From Curvibacter sp. GWA2_63_95 (GTDB lineage: Bacteria; Pseudomonadota; Gammaproteobacteria; Burkholderiales; Burkholderiaceae_C): DNA of 64,000 nt. The DNA lies in the NCBI GenBank assembly GCA_001795455.1, contig MGPB01000004.1, positions 62,001-126,000 of the forward strand. The letters run 5' to 3'. A program made the position numbers and the translations under genes. Below, piece by piece: positions 1 through 9,130 of this stretch (its first letter is position 1; each line of letters starts with the position of its first letter). Under the pieces are notes generated by a model. The model ran no database searches, was not told the DNA's origin, and saw nothing but the letters and a program-made list of their open reading frames with translations.

Positions 1-1766
1 CGTCGCTGGCCTATGCCACGGCCTATTACGAAGCCATAGACCCCAGCAACGAACGCGACACCCTGGCCAAGTTCAAAGCCAAAAACCTGTTTGGCACCGC
101 GGCCGGTACGCTGGGCGAAGAAACCGTGATCGTGGGCGACCAGCGCGACCTGGGCTATGGCCGCAAGATGACGGCGCGCCAAAATCCTGACGGCACCCTG
201 GCTTTTGTGGTGGAGAACTACATGGTGGGCGCCTATGGCGCCTACAGCGCACTGAATCTGGAGGCAGCCCTCATGCCGGAGGCCAAATGGCATCTGGGCA
301 CCAATGCGATTGAGTTCAGTCCCGGTCCCGGCGGCACCATCAGCTTCGTCAAGTTCTATACCTACGACCCGATCACCGGTGCGCGCCTGATGATGGGCAA
401 TCTGGACGGTCGTGGTGCCAAGGCCATGCCCACGGTTTGTGCCTCCTGCCATGGCGGACGGGGCGACCCCTTGACACCGGCGGTAGCGGGCAAGCCCCTG
501 TTCCCGCGGCTGATGAATGTGAAATCGGCGGTGGATGCAGTCGCCCCCAACCAGGGCGGTGTGCGGGGGGACATTGCAGCCCAGTTGCACCCGATGGAAC
601 CCGCCTCCTTCGACTTTTCCAGCCTGCCCGGCTTCACACGCCTGATGCAGGAGGCCAAGATCAAGACCATCAACAAGATGGTGCTGTGCTCCCTGCCTAT
701 TCCGGTTGCGGCCGGGGGTGAGGATGCCTGCCGCCGCACCGCCATTGGCAATGAGTACCAGGGCACCGTGGCCGAACATCTGAAAGACCTGTACGGCGGC
801 GTCGGCCTGCCCCAGGCCAACACCGCGGCCACCGACACCTATGTGCCCGCTGGCTGGGCCGGGCAGTCGGCGCTGTACCTCAACACCCAGGCCCAGGCCT
901 GCCGGGTCTGCCACCTCCTGCGGGGCAATGGCAACCAGTCGGATATCGACTTTGCCAGCTTCGCCAAGTTTGACGGCTACTCGGCGCGCATCAAGGCCCA
1001 TGTGCTGGACCGTGGCAACATGCCACTGGCCAAGCTGATTTACGACAACTACTGGGCCAGCAGCAGCACCTACAGCCCCATGGGTACCTACCTGGCGGGC
1101 AAAGGCTACGCCAACACCACCACCCAAGCCGGTGCGCCGGTGGCCGATCCGGGGCCAGACCGGGTGGTCAAGGCCTTGAGCACCACCCTCTCGGCAGCCA
1201 TGAGCCTGTACTCCGACAGCTACCAGTGGAGCATTTCGCCCAGCTCGCCCACCGTGGGTGCCAGCTTGTCCAACGCCAACACCGCCACCCCCACCTTCAC
1301 CGCACTGGGCAACGGCACCTACTGGGTGATGTTGCGCACCAGCAAAGGAAGCACCCAAAGTGCCGAAGTCAAACTCGTGATCGTGGTGGATACCGGACTT
1401 GCCTATACGCCGTCTGCGCTGCGGTTCAGTGACATCAAAACCATTCTGCAGGGTGCTGGCACCTGCACCGGATGCCACACCACCAGTGCGGGGACCGCTG
1501 GAGTGCCACCCATTTGGTACAACGACTTTGACCGGGATGCCGATAACGACACCGACGCGACCGACAACCATTGGTTCTATACCGAGCTGCGCGGGCGCAT
1601 CAACTTCACGGACATTGTGGCCAGCCCCCTGCTGCGCAAACCTTCAGGCAACCACCACAACGGCGGCCTGCTGACGGGCTTTGACACCAGTGCTGCGCCC
1701 GGCCACGTTAACCGCGTCCACTACGACACCTTCCTGAACTGGATTTTGAACGGCGCGCCTGAATAG
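1..1766 (+). CDS. multihaem cytochrome c-type protein (5' end outside window)
   Basis: The reading frame is open from base 3, so the start lies upstream of the window and about 587 codons are visible. Three CxxCH haem-attachment motifs are seen: CASCH near base 438, CRVCH near 900 and CTGCH near 1464. The protein should therefore be exported and carry covalent c-type haem. Between the second and third haem sites is a stretch of about 90 residues rich in Ser, Thr and Val that resembles an Ig/PKD-like beta domain. The third haem is in the C-terminal region. It ends 17 bases from the convergent FecR-domain gene. The electron-transfer partner is not evident. I do not recognise a named family; cytochrome character is secure, exact function is not. 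Confidence 0.8.
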   Translation, partial: SLAYATAYYEAIDPSNERDTLAKFKAKNLFGTAAGTLGEETVIVGDQRDLGYGRKMTARQNPDGTLAFVVENYMVGAYGAYSALNLEAALMPEAKWHLGTNAIEFSPGPGGTISFVKFYTYDPITGARLMMGNLDGRGAKAMPTVCASCHGGRGDPLTPAVAGKPLFPRLMNVKSAVDAVAPNQGGVRGDIAAQLHPMEPASFDFSSLPGFTRLMQEAKIKTINKMVLCSLPIPVAAGGEDACRRTAIGNEYQGTVAEHLKDLYGGVGLPQANTAATDTYVPAGWAGQSALYLNTQAQACRVCHLLRGNGNQSDIDFASFAKFDGYSARIKAHVLDRGNMPLAKLIYDNYWASSSTYSPMGTYLAGKGYANTTTQAGAPVADPGPDRVVKALSTTLSAAMSLYSDSYQWSISPSSPTVGASLSNANTATPTFTALGNGTYWVMLRTSKGSTQSAEVKLVIVVDTGLAYTPSALRFSDIKTILQGAGTCTGCHTTSAGTAGVPPIWYNDFDRDADNDTDATDNHWFYTELRGRINFTDIVASPLLRKPSGNHHNGGLLTGFDTSAAPGHVNRVHYDTFLNWILNGAPE

Positions 1767-1783
1767 GGCAGGCACCCTGCGTT

Positions 1784-2530
1784 TCAGTACCCGCGCCTGG
1801 GGCCGCTGTAGGCGTCGGTCGAAAACACAAACGGTGTCTTGCGTCCCACCAGGGTTTCAATCAGCGCCAGCTCCTGGTCGGTGTGGTTCAAAAACGGGGC
1901 ATTGCGGATGTTCTTGCCCTTGCCACCGTCCTTGACGATGTAGAGCGGCCGGTCGTGGTGGGAGGCCACCACCTGCTCCCGGCTGTCCGGGTCGTCATTG
2001 GCCTGCACCTCCGTGGCGCCATAACAAGTGCAGAAGTAAGTCTGCTCGGGGTCGGACTCCACATAGAACCCCGTGCCCCGGATGCCGATGGTGGAGGTGG
2101 CCGTGGTGACGCGCATGGGCGAATTGCGTGACACCGACAAGAGCTTGCCGGTGACCATGCGAAGCCCGCCAATGAGGAGGCCGGTGATCGACGTATCGGC
2201 CGGTGCGTTCGCGGGGGCTTCAATCACCAGCTTGCTGTCGCCCCGCAGAATCATGGAGTGGGTGTTGACCACAAAGATGACCTGGCTGTCTTTGGCGGTC
2301 TGCAGCGTGTCGCCAGACTTGATGGGGGTATTGAGGGTGGCGGGCTGGTCATTGACGCGCACATTGCCGCTCAGGCTGTAGATGGACTGGCCGGGCGGCA
2401 ATTTGCTGGGGCGGTTGCCGAACAGGCTTTGCGCCTGCGCCAGGCCCATGGCCGGGCCAAACAGTCCGGCGGCCAGCGCCTGGACCAGCCACTGGCGGCG
2501 CGGGTCATCGATGTGGTCGGACGGGTTCAT
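1784..2530 (-). CDS. FecR-domain protein, exported
   Basis: The 248-residue product contains a FecR-like domain (about residues 45-150), with the typical alternation of GDTLQT, NTHSMILRGDS and TSTIGIRGTGF segments. FecR domains occur in periplasmic signal-transfer proteins and in stand-alone surface or periplasmic proteins. Near the N-terminus a twin arginine (R11-R12, followed by QWL) precedes a hydrophobic stretch ending in AQAQ, so Tat or Sec export is likely. I chose the ATG at 2530 because an AGGGGG ribosome site lies just before it. An ATG-less extension to 2581 is also open. No sigma factor or TonB receptor is adjacent, so classic iron signalling is not supported. Confidence 0.75.
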   Translation of the reverse strand: MNPSDHIDDPRRQWLVQALAAGLFGPAMGLAQAQSLFGNRPSKLPPGQSIYSLSGNVRVNDQPATLNTPIKSGDTLQTAKDSQVIFVVNTHSMILRGDSKLVIEAPANAPADTSITGLLIGGLRMVTGKLLSVSRNSPMRVTTATSTIGIRGTGFYVESDPEQTYFCTCYGATEVQANDDPDSREQVVASHHDRPLYIVKDGGKGKNIRNAPFLNHTDQELALIETLVGRKTPFVFSTDAYSGPRRGY

Positions 2531-2590
2531 GGGGCCCCCTGGATCAAACATATGGAACCAGCGCCCTGCATGGACGGGCACCTGCCAAGA

Positions 2591-3847
2591 TTATGCGGCG
2601 AACCCGGGCGGTGTGGCAGTCAAAGCCGTGTCCAGCACCTCCACCCAATGCCGCACCGGTGTTGCGGTGCCACTTTGCAAATGGGTGATGCACCCGATGT
2701 TGGCGCTGATGATGACTTCGTTCTCCACGGGCGCCAAGCCCCCCAGCTTGCGATCACGCAACTGGTAAGAGATCTCCGGGTTCAGCACGGAGTAGGTACC
2801 GGCCGAGCCGCAACACAAATGGGCTTCGTTGGCCGCCACACGCACTGAAAAGCCCAGCGCAGCGAGATGGACCTCCACACCCCCCTTGAGCTTCTGGCCA
2901 TGCTGTAGCGTGCAAGGCGGGTGGAACACCAGCGCAGGCTGTGCACGCACCGCTTGAACATCCAGACGGGCTTGCAAGGCAGGTAGCAATTCGGGCAACA
3001 GCTCACTGAGGTCGCGCGTGAGTCCACTGATGTGAGCCGCCTTGGCAGCGTACTGCGGATCGTCACACAAGATGTGTCCATATTCCTTCACAGTCACCCC
3101 GCAACCCGAGGCGTTCATCACCAGCGCATCGGCGCCCTGCTCGACATAGGGCCACCAGGCGTCGATGTTGGCGCGCATCTCTGCCTTGCCGCCATCTTGG
3201 TCGTTCAGGTGAAACTTCACGGCCCCACAGCAGCCCGCCTTGCGGGCTACCTGGACCTGCACACCGGCCGCATCCAGCACACGGGCGGTGGCGCTGTTGA
3301 TGTTGGGCGCCATGGCGGGCTGCACACAGCCTTCCAGCATTAGCACCTTGCGCGCGTGCTGGCGCGTGGGCCAGGCACCGGCATCCTGCGGGACGGGTAC
3401 TTTGTTCTTCAGGCTGGTCGGCAGCAGCGGGCGTACCAGCTGCCCCAGCTTCATGGCCGGCGCAAACAGCGGCGAAGGCAAGCCTTCTTTCAGTGCCCAG
3501 CGCACGGCCCGCTCGCCCAGGGGGCGGGGCACCTTGGCGTCCACCAGCTTGCGGCCGATGTCCACCAGGTGGCCGTAGTCCACCCCGCTGGGGCAAGTGC
3601 TTTCGCAGTTGCGGCAGGTCAGGCAGCGGTCCAGGTGCATCTGGGTGGCGCGGGTCGGCATCTGGCCTTCCAGCACCTGTTTCATCAGGTAGATGCGGCC
3701 GCGCGGGCCGTCCAGCTCGTCGCCCAGCAGCTGGTAGGTGGGGCAGGTGGCGGTACAGAAGCCGCAGTGCACGCACTTGCGCAGGATGGCCTCGGCGGCC
3801 TGGCCGTCGGCCGTGTTCTGGTATTCAGGGGCGAGTTGGGTTTGCAT
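2591..3847 (-). CDS. glcF: glycolate oxidase iron-sulfur subunit GlcF
   Basis: The 418-residue protein has two ferredoxin-type 4Fe-4S motifs, C25-C28-C31-C35 and C75-C78-C81-C85, and two later CCG-type motifs (AGCCGAVKF and HLCCGSAGTY) typical of heterodisulfide-reductase-like modules. GlcF passes electrons from the GlcD/GlcE flavin subunits, which oxidise glycolate to glyoxylate, towards the respiratory chain at the membrane. It follows glcE by nine bases on the same strand and is clearly in one operon with it. Length matches the family. The third subunit GlcD is not next to the pair in this window. Confidence 0.95.
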   Translation of the reverse strand: MQTQLAPEYQNTADGQAAEAILRKCVHCGFCTATCPTYQLLGDELDGPRGRIYLMKQVLEGQMPTRATQMHLDRCLTCRNCESTCPSGVDYGHLVDIGRKLVDAKVPRPLGERAVRWALKEGLPSPLFAPAMKLGQLVRPLLPTSLKNKVPVPQDAGAWPTRQHARKVLMLEGCVQPAMAPNINSATARVLDAAGVQVQVARKAGCCGAVKFHLNDQDGGKAEMRANIDAWWPYVEQGADALVMNASGCGVTVKEYGHILCDDPQYAAKAAHISGLTRDLSELLPELLPALQARLDVQAVRAQPALVFHPPCTLQHGQKLKGGVEVHLAALGFSVRVAANEAHLCCGSAGTYSVLNPEISYQLRDRKLGGLAPVENEVIISANIGCITHLQSGTATPVRHWVEVLDTALTATPPGFAA

Positions 3848-3856
3848 GGTCAGCGC

Positions 3857-5017
3857 TCAGAGGTCGGCGCACAGGCGCCCCGGGTTGAAGAGGCCCAAGG
3901 GGTCGAACGCCACTTTGAGCCGCTGGCTGATGGCGTCCTTGGCTGCATTTTTGGCATCAAATTGGCATCCAGCCCTTATGGAATCTGCGCGAGCAGCTAC
4001 AAAAACAGTAGCATTTCCGCCCGCGGCACGGGCGGCCATCTGCAACTGCGCACCCGCTTGCTGAGGCGCCCAACACCAACGCAGGCCGCCTTGCCACTCC
4101 ACCAGCTGCGGCCACGGCAAGTCCAGCACCGGCGCGGTGGGCGCCACCGACAGGCGCCACAGCGCCAGTTCGGGTGCACGTGCATCCGCAAAAAACGGCA
4201 GGCGCTGGTCGCGGCACAGCGCCCAGTCCGGCCCCGCCTGGGCGTTGTCCATGCGCTCGCCGGGCAGTTCGGTCAGCATCTTGCGGCAGGCGGCTTCTAC
4301 TGCCGCCACAGCACCGCGCAGGCGTACAAACAGCAGGTCGCGCCCGCCGCCAGGAGCCGTGTCGTCGTGCACCCAGCAGCTGGCGTTCAATGGCAGTGGT
4401 TCGCCCCCCCAGCGGTGCAGCTGCTCCAGCGCGGTGGCCTGGTCCAGGGCAAACACCAGCGTGGCTTCGGCCGGGGCCACGGGCAAGACCTTGAGTGACA
4501 CCTGGGTGATGACGCCCAGCGTGCCCATGGCACCCGCCATGAGGCGCGAGACGTCATACCCGGCCACGTTTTTCATGACTTGGCCACCAAAGGTCAGGTG
4601 TTCCCCCTGGCCGTTGATCAATTCCAGGCCCAACACATAGTCGCGCACGCTACCCACCGTGGCCCGGGCCGGCCCCGCCAGACCGCTGGCGACCATGCCC
4701 CCGACCGTGGCAACCGAGGGTGCGCCCGCCCCGGCAGACCAGGCGAAATGGGGCGGCTCAAAGGGCAGGCACTGGCCCTTCTCTGCCAACGCGGCTTCCA
4801 ACGCGGCCAGCGGCGTGCCCGCCGCCACGGTGACCACGAGTTCACTGGGCGCGTAGTCCAGAATGCCCGTATGGCTGCGTGTGTCGAGCAACTGCGCGGG
4901 TTGGATGGTGCCGACAAAATCCTTGCTGCCACCGCCGCGGATCTGCAGCGGGGTGCGTTCGGCTACGGCGGTGCGGACTTGGTCCAGCAGGCGTTGGAGA
5001 GGGGGGCTGGCATGCAT
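3857..5017 (-). CDS. glcE: glycolate oxidase FAD-binding subunit GlcE
   Basis: The protein has the PCMH-type FAD fold of GlcE: RGGGSKDF near the N-terminus, the TVGGMVASGLAGP stretch and KNVAGYDVSRLMAGAMGTLG, and it ends in the family signature FDPLGLFNPGRL. It works with GlcD and GlcF to oxidise glycolate. The ATG at 5017 gives 386 residues. A TTG at 5080 in the same frame would add 21 residues with no family resemblance. The segment before the last helix (bases 3953-4016) is a translated copy of the dispersed repeat described elsewhere, which explains its somewhat greater length than usual GlcE proteins. Confidence 0.92.
   Translation of the reverse strand: MHASPPLQRLLDQVRTAVAERTPLQIRGGGSKDFVGTIQPAQLLDTRSHTGILDYAPSELVVTVAAGTPLAALEAALAEKGQCLPFEPPHFAWSAGAGAPSVATVGGMVASGLAGPARATVGSVRDYVLGLELINGQGEHLTFGGQVMKNVAGYDVSRLMAGAMGTLGVITQVSLKVLPVAPAEATLVFALDQATALEQLHRWGGEPLPLNASCWVHDDTAPGGGRDLLFVRLRGAVAAVEAACRKMLTELPGERMDNAQAGPDWALCRDQRLPFFADARAPELALWRLSVAPTAPVLDLPWPQLVEWQGGLRWCWAPQQAGAQLQMAARAAGGNATVFVAARADSIRAGCQFDAKNAAKDAISQRLKVAFDPLGLFNPGRLCADL
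3953..4016 (-). repeat. dispersed repeat copy inside glcE
   Basis: Minus-strand copy with GCTACTGTTTTTGTAGC hairpin, AGCTGCTCGCGCAG and a diverged 3' arm. GlcE reads it in the sense direction and it codes for TVFVAARADSIRAG in the variable segment before the last helix. Confidence 0.75.
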
Positions 5018-5117
5018 GGCGCCGATGGTAAGGCGGCCACTGCCGGCGAGGCGTGAATTTTTTGGCGTCCGTGCCACCAAAAAATTGGCGGCGCGGAACC
5101 GGGGCGGGTGTGGACGT

Positions 5118-6029
5118 TCAGTCGATGAAGAAGTTCACCGGCAGTCCCGGCACGTCCACCCGCATGGAGAACACCGCGCCCGACAGCGGCATCTGCGCCA
5201 GCTCGGCCGCACTGCGGCCATGGCGGGCCGTGGTGACGTACAAAGTCTTGAGGTCTTCTCCCCCAAAGCAGGGCATGGTGGGGCACTGGGCCGGCACCGG
5301 GATCTCGGCCAGCAGTGTGCCGTCGGGGGCGAACTTGCAAATGCGCCGGCCTTCGAACATGGCGGCGTAGTAGTTGCCCTCCACGTCCACCGCCGCGCCA
5401 TCGGGGCGACCGGCGTAACTGGTGGTCTCAAAGGTCCAGCCCGCGGGCTTGGGCGCGCACTGCTGGAAGCTCCGCTGTCCATCCAGGGTGTTGGTCTGCA
5501 GGTCGTAGTCCCAGGCGTGGACCACATGGTTGGGGGTGTCGGACCAATAGAGGGTGCGGTTGTCCGGGCTCCAGGCGAGGCCATTGCCGGTCAACGCGCC
5601 ACCGGCATGCTGCAGCACCTCAGGGGTGCCTCGGCGGCAGTCGATGCTGAACAAGGCCGCCGCACGGTTGGCCTTGGGTTCGTCGATGGTGCCAACCCAG
5701 AAGCGGCCCAGGGCATCACACTTGCCATCGTTGGCGCGGACGGTGGCCGTGTCATACGGCAAGGTAGTGACGGGCTCCAGCGCCCCACCCCACGCGCGGG
5801 CGCGGAACACCCCATGGCGCAGCGCCACCACCAGGCCACCCGACGCAGCGGGTGCGATGCAACCGGGCTCGGTGGGCATGTCCCAGCGCTGCACCGTGCC
5901 CATGTAGACATTGGCACGCAACAGGGCTTTGCCCGGGATGTCCACCCAATACAGCTGCTGCTCTTGCGGGTGCCAGAACGGCGACTCGCCGAGTTCAAAA
6001 AGGTCTGGGCTCAGGGTTTGCCAGCTCAT
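5118..6029 (-). CDS. SMP-30/gluconolactonase family protein
   Basis: This 303-residue protein is a six-bladed propeller of the SMP-30/gluconolaconase/LRE family. Metal-ligand candidates are visible at E15 (ELGESPFW), the Asn in RANDGKCD, the Asn in GNGLAWSPDN and the Asp in GRPDGAAVD. Members hydrolyse sugar lactones to the aldonic acids in the cytoplasm or periplasm; no signal peptide is seen here. Its start overlaps the end of the aldose 1-epimerase gene by four bases (ATGA), so the two are translationally coupled. Together they suggest a sugar oxidation route, but the sugar cannot be read from the sequence. Confidence 0.9.
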   Translation of the reverse strand: MSWQTLSPDLFELGESPFWHPQEQQLYWVDIPGKALLRANVYMGTVQRWDMPTEPGCIAPAASGGLVVALRHGVFRARAWGGALEPVTTLPYDTATVRANDGKCDALGRFWVGTIDEPKANRAAALFSIDCRRGTPEVLQHAGGALTGNGLAWSPDNRTLYWSDTPNHVVHAWDYDLQTNTLDGQRSFQQCAPKPAGWTFETTSYAGRPDGAAVDVEGNYYAAMFEGRRICKFAPDGTLLAEIPVPAQCPTMPCFGGEDLKTLYVTTARHGRSAAELAQMPLSGAVFSMRVDVPGLPVNFFID

Positions 6030-6892
6030 GCCACACGCTCCACCTCAATACGCATCTCGCAGGAGTACGTCTGTCCCGCCTGCAGGATGACCACGCCCAG
6101 GTCCTCGGCGCGTGCGCCGGTCTGTGCCATGAGGTTGAGTGCATTGTTCACATGGCTCACCGGCTCCACGGCGATGTTGTCGCGCTCCGGATGGGTATAG
6201 ACCACCAGGCGGCTCAGTGCGGACGAGACGCGCACACGCATCACGGCATCCCGCAGGGTGAGCACGCCCCCCCAACCATCAAAACAATGGTCCACGGTGA
6301 GCGATTCCACGCTTTGGTTCAGCCCGGGATGCGCCACCCGGTGCGTGGGCAGTTTGTCAGTGCCCATCTCCCAGCGGCCGGTGGCTGTGAACTGCACCTC
6401 GGTGCCCGGGCGTTTGGGGAAGAAAGGGTGCCAACCCAAGCCCACCGGCGCGGCCACGGGCGACTGGTTGGTGATGGACAGCGACATCTCCAGCGCACCG
6501 GCCTCCAGCTTGAAGGCCTGCGAACAATCGAAGTCAAAGGGCCAGGACGCATCGGCCTTGTGCTCCAAGGCCAGCAGCGCAAACTGGTCACTGGACTCCA
6601 GCACCGCCCAAGGACGCTGCCAACCCACCCCGTGGATGGCGTGGGGTTCGGGGTCAAAGTTGCGGACCAGGGGATGGCTGGTACCCGCCCATTGCAGCTG
6701 GGCCTGGCCAATGCGGTTGGAAAACGGTACCAGCGGGTAGCTGCCGGACTGGCGCACCGTCTGCATCTGCGCGCCAGGCAGGGAGCTCAGCACCGGTTCG
6801 GTCCCCAGCCACAGACCGGCAATGCTGCCGCCCAATTCAGGTTTGAGGTCGCACAGCAAATCGCCGTTGCGCAAGGTGAGTGTGGAAGTCAT
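6026..6892 (-). CDS. aldose 1-epimerase family protein
   Basis: The 288-residue protein belongs to the galactose mutarotase-like superfamily. The motifs FSNRIG, HAIHGVGW and LGWHPFF supply the usual sugar-contacting Arg and His residues. It interconverts alpha and beta anomers of a free aldose. The start chosen is the ATG at 6892; the paralogue at 54648 begins with the same residues MTST, which supports this choice over the codon at 6907. It is the first gene of a two-gene unit with the SMP-30 lactonase. A second, separate epimerase lies beside the sugar ABC importer. Confidence 0.88.
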   Translation of the reverse strand: MTSTLTLRNGDLLCDLKPELGGSIAGLWLGTEPVLSSLPGAQMQTVRQSGSYPLVPFSNRIGQAQLQWAGTSHPLVRNFDPEPHAIHGVGWQRPWAVLESSDQFALLALEHKADASWPFDFDCSQAFKLEAGALEMSLSITNQSPVAAPVGLGWHPFFPKRPGTEVQFTATGRWEMGTDKLPTHRVAHPGLNQSVESLTVDHCFDGWGGVLTLRDAVMRVRVSSALSRLVVYTHPERDNIAVEPVSHVNNALNLMAQTGARAEDLGVVILQAGQTYSCEMRIEVERVA

Positions 6893-6919
6893 GGCGGCAT
6901 TGTGCACCGCAGCCCGGCG

Positions 6920-6956
6920 AAAAAAAGGCCCGGCAGGACCAAAGTCCGACCGGGCC
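6920..6956 (-). terminator. rho-independent terminator of glnK-amtB
   Basis: On the minus strand a GGCCCGG stem with a further CGGAC/GTCCTG inner stem pairs back and is followed by seven T residues. It lies about 50 bases after the amtB stop codon. Confidence 0.9.
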
Positions 6957-7003
6957 GATGTCTCAAGAAGAATTGAAACTGGTTCGTAACCGAATCCTGG
7001 GGA

Positions 7004-8521
7004 TTAGCGGTTGTAGGCTGTCTCGCCGTGGCTGGAAATGTCCAGACCTTCGCGTTCGTCTTCTTCGCTGACGCGCAGACCAATCACCAGGTCCACCAGC
7101 TTGAAGGCGATGAAGGACACCACAGCAGACCACACGATGGTGACCAGCACGCCTTGGGTCTGGATCCAGACTTGGGTGCCGATGGAATAACCCTCAGCCA
7201 CTGCATTGGTCACGTAGTCGTACACGCCGGTGCCACCCAAAGAAGGGGAAGCGAACACGCCAGTCAAGATGGCACCCACGATACCGCCCACACCATGCAC
7301 ACCGAACACATCCAGGGAGTCATCGGCACCCAGCAGGCGCTTCAGACCGTTCACACCCCACAGGCAAGCGAAGCCGCCAACCAGGCCGATGATGATGGCA
7401 CCCATGGGGCCCACAAAACCGCAAGCGGGCGTGATGGCAACCAAACCAGCCACGGCACCGGAGGCGGCACCCAGCATGGAGGCTTTGCCACGGGTCAGGG
7501 CTTCACCGGTAATCCAGGCCAGGGTGGCAGCAGCGGTGGCCAACAGGGTGTTGATGAAGGCCAGGGCGGTCAGGCCGTTGGCTTCCAGGTTGGAGCCGGC
7601 GTTGAAACCGAACCAGCCAAACCACAGCATGGCAGCACCGACCATGGTCAAAGTCAGGCTGTGAGGGGCCATGGCTTCCTTGCCGTAACCGATACGCTTG
7701 CCGACCACGTAGGCACCGACCAAGCCGGCAACCGCAGCGTTGATGTGCACCACGGTACCGCCAGCGAAGTCCAGTGCGCCCTTGGCCCACAGGTAACCGG
7801 CTGCACCCACCACTTTTTCCAGCGAAGCTGCGTCAGAGATGGCATCAGGGCCGGCCCAGTACCAGACCATGTGTGCCATGGGCAGGTAGCTGAAGGTGAA
7901 CCACAACACGCTGAAAGCCAGCACGGCGGAGAACTTGATGCGCTCTGCGAATGCACCGACGATCAGGGCACACGTGATGGCCGCAAACGTGGCCTGGAAG
8001 GCGACGAAGCTGAGCTCGGGGATCACAACACCCTTGCTGAAGGTCGCTGCCACCGATTCGGGCGTAATGCCTTTCAGGAACAGCTTGTCCAGGGTACCGA
8101 TGAATGCACCGTCACCACCGAAGGCCAGTGTGTAGCCGTAGATGGCCCACAACACATAGATCAGGGCGCTGACCACAAACACCTGCATCAGCACGGACAG
8201 CATGTTCTTGCTGCGGACCAGGCCGCCGTAGAACAATGCCAAACCGGGCAGTGTCATGAAGATCACCAGGGCGGTGGCCGTGGTCATCCAGGCGGTGTCA
8301 CCCTTGTTGGGAACGGGTGCGGCAGCAGCAGGTGCAGCTGGCGCTGCTTCGGCCGCGGCGGGTGCCGGGGCTGCAGCGGGTGCCGCTGCTTCAGCAGGCG
8401 CAGCCGTTGCGGGGGCGGCGGCTGCAGGAGCTTCGGCGGGTTTGGCGTCCTGGGCCAGGGCCAGGGTTCCGGCACCCAGCAGGCTCAGGCCCAAGGCCAG
8501 GGAGGCAAGCAATTTTTTCAT
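7004..8521 (-). CDS. amtB: ammonium transporter AmtB
   Basis: This 505-residue channel conducts ammonia/ammonium across the inner membrane. The eleven-helix Amt core begins near residue 75. Both pore histidines are present, one in TVVHINAAVAGL and one in FGVHGVGG, and the C-terminal tail ends DISSHGETAYNR, the GlnK-contacting region. The N-terminus is a signal peptide ending ALAQ, followed by about 45 residues of almost pure Ala, Pro and Glu, longer than in the E. coli protein. The ATG at 8521 is preferred because it begins the signal peptide. It follows glnK by 19 bases and shares its nitrogen-regulated promoter. Confidence 0.97.
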   Translation of the reverse strand: MKKLLASLALGLSLLGAGTLALAQDAKPAEAPAAAAPATAAPAEAAAPAAAPAPAAAEAAPAAPAAAAPVPNKGDTAWMTTATALVIFMTLPGLALFYGGLVRSKNMLSVLMQVFVVSALIYVLWAIYGYTLAFGGDGAFIGTLDKLFLKGITPESVAATFSKGVVIPELSFVAFQATFAAITCALIVGAFAERIKFSAVLAFSVLWFTFSYLPMAHMVWYWAGPDAISDAASLEKVVGAAGYLWAKGALDFAGGTVVHINAAVAGLVGAYVVGKRIGYGKEAMAPHSLTLTMVGAAMLWFGWFGFNAGSNLEANGLTALAFINTLLATAAATLAWITGEALTRGKASMLGAASGAVAGLVAITPACGFVGPMGAIIIGLVGGFACLWGVNGLKRLLGADDSLDVFGVHGVGGIVGAILTGVFASPSLGGTGVYDYVTNAVAEGYSIGTQVWIQTQGVLVTIVWSAVVSFIAFKLVDLVIGLRVSEEDEREGLDISSHGETAYNR

Positions 8522-8540
8522 GTTCGAGCTCTCTTTCTGG

Positions 8541-8888
<348 letters not shown>

Positions 8889-8967
8889 TCAGCTTGATAA
8901 CAGTTGAATACAGACACCGGGTCTGGCTGGTCTGCCTCTCCATGGGTCTGGAGATACACCCCATAAA

Positions 8968-8982
8968 GCAGAAGGCATGCCA
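8968..8982 (-). promoter_or_regulatory. sigma-54 promoter of glnK-amtB
   Basis: Read on the minus strand the site is TGGCATGCCTTCTGC, which keeps the invariant GG and GC with ten bases between them and matches most of the TGGCAC-N5-TTGC consensus. It would start transcription about 75 bases before the glnK ATG. Sigma-54 control of glnK-amtB is well established in proteobacteria. Confidence 0.8.
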
Positions 8983-9062
8983 AGTTTAAAAACCCTCTAT
9001 TTCGCGAGGCCACGGCCCAAGCAGCACCAACAGGAGTAACATGCCTGTATATAAATACAGCA

Positions 9063-9079
9063 TGCACGCCATTGGTGCA
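9063..9079. promoter_or_regulatory. NtrC binding site
   Basis: The 17-base sequence TGCACGCCATTGGTGCA differs at one position from the NtrC consensus TGCACC-N4-TGGTGCA. Its centre lies about 115 bases upstream of the predicted glnK transcription start, a usual enhancer distance. A weaker half site (GCGCACC, near 9106) follows. Confidence 0.7.
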
Positions 9080-9130
9080 ACCGCTGGGCATGCACTGCGA
9101 TGCAGCGCACCATTTTGGGAGTACGGGTCC

